NCBI GenBank assembly: GCA_034401795.1 | Contig: CM067365.1 | Coordinates: 13,622,166-13,686,165 of the forward strand | DNA: 64,000 nt | Source of the DNA: Chaetoderma sp. LZ-2023a | Taxonomy: Eukaryota; Mollusca; Caudofoveata; Chaetodermatida; Chaetodermatidae | Reading direction: 5' to 3' | In this document: piece after piece, positions 1 to 11,594 of the stretch | How positions within the stretch are numbered: position 1 is the first letter of the stretch | Layout: the number at the start of each line of letters is the position of its first letter | Notes under the pieces: generated by a model | What the model was told of the DNA's origin: nothing | Databases searched by the model: none | The model's input: the letters and a program-made list of their open reading frames with translations, nothing else | Position numbers and translations under genes: made by a program

Positions 1-147
1 ACATATTCAACACCATACCTGTATAGTTTTCTGGACATTGATAGTTATGGAGTTCAGGAGTTGATCGATCGCAACATGGGCGAAGTGTGGGTGGAGCTTA
101 CCTAGAGATGGGTGGGCCATAGTTAAAACTGGATTCCTCTGTTTAAC
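1..147 (-). mobile_element. CRE-MITE fragment (outer end)
   Basis: The stretch matches the non-CRE end of the MITE family seen about 20 times in this window, read in reverse. It shows a GATCGATCG core, GGGTGGAGCTTA, then TAGAGATGGG and a terminal AAACTGG that is a degraded terminal repeat. The left part is cut by the window edge. Plus orientation for this family is defined here as running from the TCCAGTTTTAGC end to the TGACGTCA end. Confidence 0.7.
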
Positions 148-1069
148 AGTTACTCATCGTTAAATTAAACGGGGTATAGTTCAACGCTGACTCAGTCACT
201 ACACGACTAACAAAGCATCGGTGTACTACTGTTTACTGTTTATCTGATTATCATTCACAGGTCATACAATGACATATGGGATAAGAATTATATACAGCAT
301 AAAATATTATGACTATATTACAGCATCATATAAACATCATCATTTGCAATATCTAGTTATTATAGGCCTATATTTTCATATATTAATACTTAGATCATAA
401 TTCTGTCATCGTCATTTATAATTATTTGCACAATATTGTGTATAAGATTTTGTCATCATCGTAATACCATTATCATATTCTTATCACTAACACCATCACA
501 TCATTATATTGTCTCATTTTACATCGGTATGTTAGTTGTATTATATCCTTATGTTGTCATTATCATTTTGCAACCTTGTCTCCGTCATAATTCTATGTAA
601 TTTGATCGGCTTCAGTCGTTTACTTATCATACTGGTATCGTCATAGCATCACATCATCAAATTGTTTAATTTTCGCATAATTGTGTTATTTGTGCATTGA
701 CGTTTTATCATTAAACCATCATCATTAATGATCATAAATGCCATCAGTGTTATCTCACACTGTCATTCTGTCAGAGACGCACCAATTCCCACCCACCTCC
801 CTGCTATCCCAATCTACCCGGGTCCATGCTTGCTTCACAGCGTTCATTCAATTTTTCCTTGCAGGCCCTAACTATTTTTAGTATGTTGGTCAATAGATTA
901 TCTTGAAGCGTATTACATTAGCAGAGATATATAGTTTTTATTTCTACTAAATTGTATCAGTGTCTTCTTGACGAGACGACATAGTCATTGTAATAACGGC
1001 AGTTTTGTTAAAGAGAGCAGTTGACTGAATTTAAAATAATTTGGTCTACTATAAAAGTATTTTGGTAGA
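148..1069. other. AT-rich stretch, no gene seen
   Basis: No ORF of note on either strand. Bases 300-780 are enriched in short CATCAT and TTATCATC words, a cryptic simple sequence. I recognise no element here. Confidence 0.5.
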
Positions 1070-1423
1070 GGTTCTTCTCGGGTATCATCAATGCAATCAC
1101 ATATGAGGGTATAGTGGAATTCATCCCCAACATTGTCTTGCATGCATAATGTACATGAATGTACATGATTCCATCACCATGTTTCGATAGGCATGACTAG
1201 ACGTTCGTAGTTTAGTGAACGCTATTCTATTGCTATTACGTTTGAGTATATACGGTTCTAGGCAGAACTCCGTCTTGAACACCCGGAATAATCTACCTTT
1301 CTGTGAGTTGTCGAGCAGTCCTGCCCATTTTTGTATATACTGATCTACTAGTCGCTTTTTAATGGTTTGAACTATAGTCTGTTTATCAATCCCTAGACAT
1401 TGAGTTTCCCAAATGTATCCCAA
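1070..1423 (-). pseudogene. LINE polymerase C-terminal remnant
   Basis: The minus strand encodes about 100 codons resembling the region after the reverse transcriptase domain in invertebrate non-LTR retrotransposons: a KRLVDQYIQKW stretch, then FKTEFCLEPYI, then a basic SSH segment. A frameshift near 1125 moves the rest into another frame, which reads DNVGDEFHYTLICDC, the acidic/aromatic/cysteine tail usual for these polymerases. The RT core is absent, so this is a 5'-truncated 3' end. The architecture matches the relic at 8,985-10,160. In an intact element the protein would nick DNA and reverse-transcribe its own RNA; this piece cannot. Confidence 0.65.
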
Positions 1424-1884
1424 TCATGCTGTGTTTAGTAACGTTTCTCTACTTTTAAAACAGTTGTAGTAACTTAGCTACGTATAAAAGGTTACTCACC
1501 CAACAGAGGTCTCGAATCGGCCCGTGTAACCGGCGGCAGATATGCGTAGTTCAAGTTCCAAGGTACGACTGCCGGGCGTCCGGAGAAACGGCGGGAATCA
1601 GCTAGCCCGGCAGCAGTGAAACACGAACTCCGGGATTGCGGGATACCGCCAGCACCACACAGTACACTAAATGAGTATGATGGTTCTTTGGTCAATTACG
1701 CAATAAATGGACTGGGTGGACTTTAGCTCGCGCTAAATCACGACTCTAATAACGCAGGTTACTGGGCCGGGACAGGGTCAATAGGCCAACTGGGCCACAA
1801 TGCCCCGGTGTTCGTATATCCTCTATCTAGATCATAGCGATGAGCAACTCTGGCACAATCAGAGCTTAAAATAACGCCACAATA
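1424..1884. other. Unassigned, GC-rich centre
   Basis: Bases 1,495-1,690 are much richer in GC than the surroundings and carry a 67-codon minus-strand ORF (CGAGGIPQSRSSCFTAAG). I do not recognise it. It may be the edge of another mobile element, since it sits between a LINE remnant and a MITE fragment. Confidence 0.3.
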
Positions 1885-1955
1885 AAATATACATGTTAGC
1901 TGTTGAATATTTAAAAACTAATTTGACTGGGTGCTGTTGCTGCCTATGGATCAAT
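1885..1955 (+). mobile_element. CRE-MITE central-arm fragment
   Basis: One arm of the central palindrome is present (AGCTGTTGAATATTT, AAACTAATTTGACTGGG, GCTGTTGCTGCCTATGG). The second arm is missing and the sequence changes abruptly after the turn, so the element is broken at its symmetry point. Confidence 0.6.
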
Positions 1956-2944
1956 CCATTGTGCAGACTGTCGGTATTCTGGAACATAATCGTGGAATCA
2001 CGTGTGAGGGACATACCTGATCTAATTGCCCGGAGTGGCATGAGCCATACCAGTAGATCTAACAACAAGAACGCCCATGGTATACACGGCCATACCTTTG
2101 AGTAAATTGGCAGTCGATTTCATCTCCAAAAAGGGTGTATATTCACAGCAAAATGACGGAGAAATAAAATTGTTTTAATTGTATACGTTTAGAGGTTTAA
2201 ACTGTGGGCCTAGATGCAATGAAATATTCTGAACGATTTCATTACGTATGAATTAGTATAATATTTTAAGATGTCAGTTTGAATTAGGGACTAGTTCCTC
2301 TATTTCCATTTCACAACCTAAGTAATTAAATTAATTTACATGGAATGAAATCATCATATACTAAGATTAATTTCGTTTCATTTCATCTACCCTACACTAG
2401 TATACACTTTTATTTTCAAGCATTCTGGTGTGAATATGCACCTTTAAGTCATAGATATTTTTGTCACAGAGAATTTGACTACATTCAGTTAGTCATGAAG
2501 TTAGAGATAACACGATGGACTTAACAATGGAGATACGCGCTGTGTTTTACCATACTCTTAAGTTCATTAAAAATTCCATAAATACACGTTTTCTTATATT
2601 TTATAAATCAAAACGAATTTGACAAATTGTTATAAACTCTTTCACTATTAAAATTTCGGTTAAAGTCATGAATGTTGACACCACATACAAGTCACGTTAT
2701 GTCGTCATCGCGTGAATTGTCATACCACGCGGATTCAGATTACGCCGCGCGAGTTTTCAGAATAGACGAAACTCGCTTATACATACAACGACGGATCTGA
2801 ATATCAGCACAGATTCGAGTTCTCTGTTATCAATCGCTTGTATTACTCTTACGTCGCATTAATATGATGATGCATGAATTAGCTGCTGTGAGCTATCACT
2901 GATCGACAACAAACTACTATTCACGCACTGACGCGGTTGTTTTG
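1956..2944. other. Unassigned stretch
   Basis: No ORF longer than about 70 codons and no repeat that I can match elsewhere in the window. Base composition is ordinary for the non-coding parts of this window. Confidence 0.4.
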
Positions 2945-2992
2945 TCATCGTCGCTGCCGCCGCCGCCGTCGTCGTCGTCGTAGTCGCCGTCG

Positions 2993-3024
<32 letters not shown>

Positions 3025-3072
3025 GTCATTGTTGTCGTCGACGACGTCGTTGTTGTTGTTGTAGATGATGAT
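2945..3072. repeat. CGT/GTC trinucleotide repeat
   Basis: Interrupted array of GTC with GCC, GTA and ATC variants, ending in GTTGTTGTTGTAGATGATG. It is an imperfect triplet microsatellite. Confidence 0.9.
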
Positions 3073-3244
3073 TTTTTTTAACAGATTGAGATTGTTTGAA
3101 AATTGGAAAATGTTTTCACGTGTGTAATTCTTACTAGACTAAATTCATTTTCCAATTGAATTGAATCGGTTGCGCATTCGGTTTCGCTTCAACTTTTCTT
3201 TCACAATGGCAAATAGTCTCATATTCCAGCCTCGTAAATCCACT

Positions 3245-3433
3245 CCATCTACTTAGATATTAATCCAAATCACTTTCGTCCACCTTCTCTCACTGATTCT
3301 CTCTCTCACTCTCTCCCTCCCTTCCTCCTTCGCTCCCTCCCTCCCTCCCGCAATCACCACACACCCACCCACCCCACCTCCTCTACCTCTCCCTCTCCTC
3401 TCCCTCTCTTTCTTTCTCTCTATCTATGCCACC

Positions 3434-3465
<32 letters not shown>

Positions 3466-3495
3466 CCCCGCACCCCCACCCCCTCCCCCTACCGC
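3245..3495. repeat. TC-rich tract with a CA microsatellite
   Basis: Pyrimidine-rich simple sequence (CTCTCT, CCCTCC) with a clean CA run at about 3,433-3,460. It precedes the first copy of the 1,538-bp tandem unit. Confidence 0.85.
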
Positions 3496-4017
3496 ACTAG
3501 CTTAATATAGTATTCACAGGCACCGGCAGTCAACTTGCGAGATAGACGTAACACTTATGTGCTGTATTTGACAGATGCCAACACAAGAAACATTTTACTT
3601 GCATCAGCATCGGCTGGGCTCTCCCAGTAATGAAGCTGAAATATATGTACGTTTTATCAGTCATTAGCAGCGCAGTGGATAGGCAATATTTCATTTCCTG
3701 ATAATGGTCAGAATTACTCTGGAGGATAAGCGGAGATTCACGTCAAGGGTCTCCTAACGACACCGGGGGCGAGTGGAAGTGATAAAGTGCATTAGCTAAT
3801 GTCACCGTTTGGTCTAAGTTAGCCACTTTACTGAAAGTTATTCAAAGGCCACGCAAATCAAGGTATGGCTATTATCCCATATGGTTGATAGATGTTACAA
3901 AAATAGTCCACACACTGAAGTTGAGTATTTACTGATTATATCATAGTGAGATCTGTGCATCGAGTGGACTTTTCCAGTTTTTAGTCCGCAATTCAACGTT
4001 AGACTAAGAAGATTGAG

Positions 4018-4165
4018 TATTTATTGGACCTTTCCAGTTTTGGCCATGACCCGCCAATCTCCAGCTAAGCTCCACCACACCTCGGCCGTGTTGGGATCGA
4101 TCGATCTCTGAACTCCATGACTATCAATTTCTATAAAACTATACATGTAATTTGAATATTTTCTA
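4018..4165 (+). mobile_element. CRE-MITE outer-end fragment (tandem unit 1)
   Basis: Starts with TTGGACCTTTCCAGTTTT, the best preserved terminal inverted repeat in the window, followed by GCTAAGCTCCACCACACC and GATCGATCGATCTCTGAACT. The element stops before the central palindrome, where the TC microsatellite begins. Confidence 0.8.
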
Positions 4166-4179
4166 TCTCTATTTTATAT

Positions 4180-5020
<841 letters not shown>

Positions 5021-5554
5021 CCCTCCCTTCCGCACTAGCTTAATATCGTATTCACAGCCACCGGCAGTCAACTTGCGAGATAGACGTAACACTTATGTGC
5101 TGTATTTGACAGATGCCAACACAAGAAACACGTTTCTTGCATCAACATCTGCTGGGCTCTCCCAGCGATGAAGCTGAAATATATTGACGTTTTATCAGCC
5201 ATTAGCAGCGCAGTGGATAGGCAATATTTCATTTCCTGATAATGGTCGTAATTACTCTGGAGGAAAGCGGAGATTCACGTCAAGGGTCTCCTAATGACAC
5301 CGGGAGAGAGAGGAAGTGACAAAGTGCGTTAGCTAAGGCTATCGTTTGGTCTACGTTAGCCCCTTGACTGAAAGGTATTCAAAGGCCGCGCAAATCAAGG
5401 TATAGCTATTATCCCATATGGTTGATAGATGTTACAAAAATAGTCCACACACTGAAGTTGAGTATTTACTGATTATACCAAAGTGAGATCTGTGCATCGA
5501 GTGGACTTTTCCAGTTTTTAGTCCACAATTCAAAGTTAGACTAAGAAGATTGAA

Positions 5555-5702
5555 TATTTAATGGACCTTTCCAGTTTTAGCCATGCCCTGCCCATCTCCA
5601 GCTAAGCTCCACCACACCTCGGCCGTGTTGGGATCGATCAATCTCTGAACTCCATGACTATCCATTTCTATAAAACTATACATGTAATTTGAATATTTTC
5701 TA
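5555..5702 (+). mobile_element. CRE-MITE outer-end fragment (tandem unit 2)
   Basis: Duplicate of the MITE fragment at 4,018, copied as part of the 1,538-bp tandem duplication (ATGGACCTTTCCAGTTTTAG to ATACATGTAATTTG). It therefore reflects a segmental event, not a second insertion. Confidence 0.8.
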
Positions 5703-5704
5703 TC

Positions 5705-5753
5705 TCTATTTTACATAGAGAATTCCTCTCTTTCTCTCCCCCCTCTCTGTCTA

Positions 5754-5808
<55 letters not shown>

Positions 5809-5970
5809 CTCTCTATCTATGTCTTCCTCTATATATATATATATATATCCCTCCCTCCCTCCCTCTCTCCCTCCCTCCACCCCTCCCTCACTCCATCCAT
5901 ACATCCCTCCTTCCGTCCCTCCAACACACCCACCTCTGTCTCGCTCGCTCTCTCTCTCTCTCCCACCCCA
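5705..5970. repeat. TC microsatellite with a TA run
   Basis: Second-unit equivalent of the 4,180-5,020 block, but shorter; it includes a short TATATA run at 5,830-5,848 and CCCT-type variants. The length difference between the two blocks shows slippage after duplication. Confidence 0.9.
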
Positions 5971-6284
5971 GCCTGGCTATTTTATCCACCTACCACTCCT
6001 TTGCATAGCAACACTAAAGGCACAGCAGTCTATCAGCTAACTACATAGATTCGCACTACAATGTATACAAGCATCCACAATGCATATGTTATGATTAGTC
6101 CATCTGTTAAAAAGACAACCACATTGCAAATATGTGACATGATAGGACTCGATGTCTAGCTAACCTCGATGATCACCGTGACCTCGCTATTATGTGCACG
6201 AACCTTTCGATCTGCTGAGCCTGTGTCTTACCCTAAACTTTGTGACTTTATTTCGGATATAAATATTCATTAATGTCGTTGCCA
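5971..6284. other. Unassigned stretch
   Basis: Nothing recognised; no coding signal. Confidence 0.4.
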
Positions 6285-6480
6285 TCAAGTCATTATACGT
6301 TGTGCTAGTTGTAAACAGGACTGGCCTCATATAGAGCCATTTCCCAGCGCCAGGTATTGAGCCTGCATTGGTCAGGGCGTGTTAGATATCATTTAGAGTC
6401 ATTTCACAATGATGGCAGGATAGAACCGTTTAGTGCTGTATGATTTTACTAGCGTTTATTTTTAGGATACATCAATGACT
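6285..6480 (+). repeat. Dispersed repeat, 190 bp (copy 1)
   Basis: Aligns by eye with 26,505-26,700: AAACAGGACTG, CATTTCCCAG, GAGCCTGCATT, CAATGATGG and TTGTATGATTTTACTA-type words occur in the same order. No protein or RNA signal recognised. Two copies define a dispersed repeat of unknown class. Confidence 0.7.
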
Positions 6481-6649
6481 GTGCATAAAATATGCCTTAG
6501 ACTAAATTCATCTAACACAACACATCAACACTCTATAGGGTACAATTGCCGTACATTTAAATGTTTACGCCGACGATATTTACGCCATTCTCTATGCATT
6601 TTAATTGTTATATCAGTCTACACGTGAGGTAATTAAGTAAGCCGGCATG

Positions 6650-6755
6650 CACTTGGGTGTTTATAGGCATAAAGTTCGATTCCAACATGCATAAAATGTG
6701 GACTGAGATTAGCTAGAAATGGGATGGGCATAGCTAGAAATGGATCCTTCTATTG
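6650..6755 (-). mobile_element. CRE-MITE outer-end fragment
   Basis: Degraded reverse copy of the non-CRE end: TAGCTAGAAATGGGATGGGC followed by ATAGCTAGAAATGGATCC. The homologous position in the second block is the fragment at 30,205-30,312. Confidence 0.55.
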
Positions 6756-7860
6756 CTACACATGACAAATGAGTCTTCCGATTTCCGACTCGAATCATTG
6801 AGGCGGCTTTCTTTATGGTATTGATCTTTCAGGAAACTATTTTCTTGGCATTTACCGACGATTTTCTTGATGAGATTGTTATTTATGCCTATAGGGAAGG
6901 GTATGACGTTAAATCACGGATAACATACAAGATACTATTATATAGATGAACAAGAGTCCACAGGGTATACCGACATATGACCAGCTTATTGCTAATAGGA
7001 AGCCTGCAGGTTTCCCATAGAAAAGCATATCCATGTGATTGGAAGCTCTGATGATGTACTGATTACTCATAGGACGTTGCATTAAATAGTGAGCAATTCC
7101 GTAGAACATTCGCTGCGTCATTATGAAGATATCTTCATATAAAATTGCATGACTTATTTGCAATGTATTGCTTTTGTAGACTTTAATTTACTTGCAAACT
7201 AAAAGATGGTTCTAGTGCCGAATCACCACATGAACAATTTTCAGTTTGTCATTTCCAAAAAATGCTAGACTTTAACCAACATATCCCGAAACTGTGGCAT
7301 TGCCATTCTCTTAATGGCGGTATGCCTTGATCCGCTTCGCACCTGTTGTGAAATGTGTGAAAGATCGTGCCATTCAGATGGCTGGTAAAACTATTAACTA
7401 ATCCGTCTTCTTAGTCTAACGTTGAATTGTGGAACTAAGTTATGTATTCAATACAATGATACAATGAGATATAGTCCCCTGCAGTCATTGGGATGCTCAA
7501 ACAAGTCCAATAAATGCCACCTTAAGATTAGTGCATATTTTAGGATAGCTGAGGATGAAATCGTCGTCAACAAGAACAGGTGTAGTTCTTAATAATATTA
7601 AGATAACAAAGAGACTGGAATCTGAGATACTGTTTAAAGAAATGAGCAATGGACTGATGGTGGGTTATGAGCTATATGCCACACGCCAATAAGATGGCTG
7701 CGCGGCGCCTTAGGCCAGATACTAGCCATGCCATCAACAATCTTAATATGAAATCAAGAATAACACCAGTGATCACTCTTTAACAGGAGTAGGAGTCTCA
7801 CCTTTCACTCAAGTACTTGACGCGAGAATCAAAATATGCTATTTGTTAGCTAACGTCTAA

Positions 7861-8354
7861 ATGGAGGAATATAGTTTTCGCTATGCCCAGCCCATCTCTA
7901 GTTAAGCTCCACTCACACTTCGCCCATGTTGGTATTGATCGATCCCAGAACTCCCTGACTATCAATTTTCCAGAAGAGTCTACAAGTAAGCTGTTGAATA
8001 TTTTGAATCTAATTTAGCTATGTGCTGTTATTGCATATGGCAGCAACCGCGCCCAGTCCAATTAGTTTCAACATATTCAACAGCGTGTTTATTAAATAGT
8101 AAAGACATACAATTCATACAACAGCGATTAGTCCGCTATCAATTATGCGTTGTGACTAACTTAGCTATGCCATTCATGACGCAATTGATTATGACGTCAT
8201 ATGAATGATGGATAAACTGAAAATGTCCATTAAGAGTTCGTCACGAACTTATCTACGTCATTCATGGCGTAATCGATTATGATGCAACCCTCACGCCACG
8301 TAGTTGTTTGTGGCGTCATGTGATTGATGGATAAACTGGAATCCTCCATTGCCT
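7861..8354 (+). mobile_element. CRE-MITE, near full length
   Basis: About 490 bp from AATGGAGGAATATAGTTTTC to GGATAAACTGGAATCCTCCA. In order: outer segment (GCTATGCCCAGCCCATCTC), GATCGATC segment, central palindrome around 8,010-8,095 (AGCTGTTGAATATTTTGAA ... TTCAACATATTCAACAGC), then TTTATTAAATAGTAAAGACA and the CRE end with TGACGTCA at 8,192-8,199. The CRE end is duplicated in tandem, since a second TGGATAAACTGGAA terminus follows at 8,330. No ORF, as expected for a non-autonomous element. Confidence 0.85.
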
Positions 8355-8399
8355 GACGGACGACAGACACAAAAGTGATAATGGTCCAACGGTAACCGT

Positions 8400-8607
8400 C
8401 TGAAGTTAATTGAAATGGGAGTTGTTGCTTCTACAGCCAGTCCAAATAGTTTTAAAATAGGCACCAGCTTTCGCTCATAGACACTTTGAAATTGAGATTC
8501 TGGGATTCAAGACATTAACATCGATTCAAATGTGTGTACACCTTTAGCGGAGCGTATTTGGTAAAAGGCGTGGCACAGCTAGAAATGGATCCTTCTAGGG
8601 AAGTCCA
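8400..8607 (-). mobile_element. CRE-MITE relative, inverted fragment
   Basis: Contains a remnant palindrome (GAGTTGTTGCTTCTACAGCC, then AGTCCAAATAGTTTTAAAAT) and a reversed outer end with GGCGTGGCACAGCTAGAAAT. It lies 46 bp beyond the previous MITE in opposite orientation. The same pair of elements is found at 31,484-32,302. Confidence 0.6.
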
Positions 8608-8984
8608 AGTAAAACCATAGTAAAAACCATCGTAACAGTAGGCAACTTAGACATAGACATGCTTATTATAAAGGGGTTTTCGTTATAGACGATTCAAATA
8701 CGTCATTTCGTGAGCCTGGTTAGATTCCAATTATCTCGGAATAACCAGTCGATGCGGAGGTTATTAGAGCAAGCAAATGCAATCAGTATTGCCCTCTTTC
8801 TGTTAGGAAAGATATATGACTTATTAAAGATAGAATAATGGATATTTATGGTCATGGATAGAATGGCTTGCCTCATTGGCCGTGTACGTTGCTGTTGTCG
8901 TGAAGCATATCATATCAATCAAGAGACCCATTTTAGCTAAGCGCTGCCATCGTTATGCCATCTTTATGCGTGCGTATATATATT

Positions 8985-10160
8985 GCTGTTATGTTGATTT
9001 CAAGCAGGCGTTTGATACGGTCTGGCGCGTTGGTCTATGGACTAAGCTTCTTAAGAGAGGCATAGCTGGAAAATTATATACAATATGTATAGCGCTAAAA
9101 ATGCATTTCTTTATCACAATCGTACACGCTCAAATTTAATTATCAGTAACATTGGCCTAAAGCAAGAGGAAGATCTGTCCCATTTTACATTTCCATATTA
9201 TTTAAGCGATCTAGAAGAATATCTTAAAGAAAAAGGAATTGTAGGCTTAACGTGTTTAGATAAAATATCAGATGAAAACCTATATTTAAGGGTAATGGTG
9301 AAATCAAACGGGGGGGGGGGGGGCGTGGGGTGGAGGTGTTCTCTAGCCGTAAAAGACGAAACATCAAACAAGGAACGAGAGCAATGTTTTCATTATTATC
9401 AAAGATCAAATACCATGATGTACCATTAGCTTTGCAGATAATCCTATTGGATACTATGATTGCACCAATACCACTTTACGGCTCAGAAATCTGGGGTATT
9501 GAGAATACTACCCAGATAGAAAGATGTCATATTAAATTCTTTTAAAGTTTACTCGGCCTGAATAAAAGCAACCCACATGCTATAGTCTATGGTGAATTGG
9601 GAAAATTTACCTTGGCTGTACACATAAAATGTAACATGGTTAGTTTTTGGGAAGGGATAGTAAATGCAGGGTACAGGGGAACTCGTGACAATTATGTTTG
9701 TCTAGACGTCATTACCCAACGGCAGATAACGTTAATTGCGTTGACACACTCAACATTATCTTAGGGACAACGTGTCAGCAACATGTATTTACGTCTGACA
9801 ACATCGACATAAATAAGGTAGTCATCCAAACAAAGAAAGCCTTAGAATAACAATACATAGCTAAATGGGCCAAATGGCTACACGAGTCAACTAGGATACC
9901 ATTTTACAAAGTTATACAATTGAACGCTACTTAAAATTACTCTCATTCCGCGATACTATAAGCGGTTGTCACTTCAGGACACCTAATCACAAACAAGAAA
10001 TTGAGTCACAAAGGTCGACGGACATTGACCGAAATGAAAGCCTATGCAATGCACGTAATGTCATAGAAGATGAAATGCAATTTCTTTTTTACTGCAGGAA
10101 ATATCAGAGTGAACGAGAGCGATTTATCCCCGAATATTCTACAAGAGACAATAGTACAGA
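8985..10160 (+). pseudogene. LINE reverse transcriptase pseudogene
   Basis: Fragments in shifting frames match an invertebrate non-LTR retrotransposon polymerase: YVDFKQAFDTVWRVGLW at about 8,985 (RT motif region with the first catalytic Asp), IISNIGLKQEEDLSHFTF at about 9,140, RVMVKSNG at 9,290, RAMFSLLSKIKYHDV at about 9,375, then LYGSEIWGIEN at about 9,475 and a C-terminal segment ending LCNARNVIEDEMQFLFYC at about 10,045-10,098. The YADD box is not seen. A poly-G run (9,309-9,323), frameshifts and stops inactivate it. Flanking similarity with 30,315-33,560 shows the LINE was there before the block was duplicated. Clade not determined. Confidence 0.8.
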
Positions 10161-10227
10161 AAAGACACATGCTTGATTTGGATTATGCAACAGGCTAGTC
10201 CTCAGAAAACTATGTATATCTTTATGG

Positions 10228-10267
10228 TTATCAAAGCAACGACAACAACAACAGCAGCAACAACAAG

Positions 10268-10300
<33 letters not shown>

Positions 10301-10359
10301 AACAACAACAACAGCAACAACAACAGCTGCAGCAACAACACCACTGCCACCACCACCAA

Positions 10360-10393
<34 letters not shown>

Positions 10394-10437
10394 AAAATAT
10401 ACAACGACGACAATTATAACCAGAACCCCGCAGCAGC

Positions 10438-10484
<47 letters not shown>

Positions 10485-10501
10485 CTACTACTTCTTCTTC
10501 C

Positions 10502-10552
<51 letters not shown>

Positions 10553-10587
10553 GCTGCTATTGCTGCTTCTACTACTACCAATACCTC

Positions 10588-10659
<72 letters not shown>

Positions 10660-10672
10660 AATTATCATAATG
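10228..10672. repeat. Compound triplet array (CAA, CAG, CTA, ATA)
   Basis: A run of CAA/CAG repeats (10,228-10,485) passes into TTC/CTA (10,486-10,580) and then ATA (10,591-10,672). It starts about 70 bp after the last recognisable LINE codons. ORFs of poly-Gln, poly-Thr, poly-Leu or poly-Cys here are artefacts of the array. Confidence 0.95.
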
Positions 10673-10892
10673 ATCTACCGCCTACAATCGTGTAAATAAC
10701 ATTTTCCTCTTATGCTAATTGTGTATATTATATATCAATATGTAAATTGTATGTTTGTTAAACAGCCTGGGTGAATGAAGTAAACTGAAACAAAGCATTT
10801 TAAGGCGCTTAACCAATGATAGTTGTCCTTAACTGTCTCGCTGCTTCTCGCCACCAGACAATAATTTCAATGAGAAAAATCTCTTAACATAC

Positions 10893-10985
10893 TGAATATT
10901 TTAAAAACAAGTTGGCTAAAAGTTGTTGGTGGCTTTGCCACCAAGAACTTTCAGCCAAATTGTTTTAAGCATTTTTTTTAGCAGA
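10893..10985. repeat. Hairpin element, class B
   Basis: Inverted repeat AAAGTTGTTGGTGGC / GCCACCAAGAACTTTC with a very short loop, flanked by ATATTTTAAAAACAA and AAATTGTTTTAAGC. Related hairpins lie at 15,570-15,655 and 35,600-35,685. The outer stem (TTGAATATTTTGAAA type) is the same as in the CRE-MITE centre, but the inner stem is different. Confidence 0.75.
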
Positions 10986-11069
10986 TCCAGCTATATAGTG
11001 TTATTGGACCGAGCCAACACAGGAATGTGAAAATACAAATCTCACAATGTGCATGCTATGGATCAATCA

Positions 11070-11594
<525 letters not shown>

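Larger units (their letters stand above)
6760..9545 (+). repeat. Segmental block D1, copy 1
   Basis: Collinear with 30,315-33,560 in the same orientation. Matching words run through the whole block: TTCCGACTC, CATTGAGGCGGC/CATTCAGGCGGC, GATTTTCTTGATGA, GTACTGATTACTCATA, GTAGAACATTCGCT, TTATTTGCAATGTAT, then the MITEs and the LINE remnant, all in order. Identity looks well below 90% with many indels, so the duplication is old. The MITE insertions are shared and predate it. Confidence 0.85.

Noticed and set aside
1492-1695. 67-codon minus-strand ORF in GC-rich DNA
   Set aside because: No recognisable motif; GC-rich stretches carry chance ORFs.
10104-10668. Poly-Leu, poly-Cys, poly-Gln and poly-Thr ORFs
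   Set aside because: Triplet-array artefacts; all frames of a triplet repeat are open.
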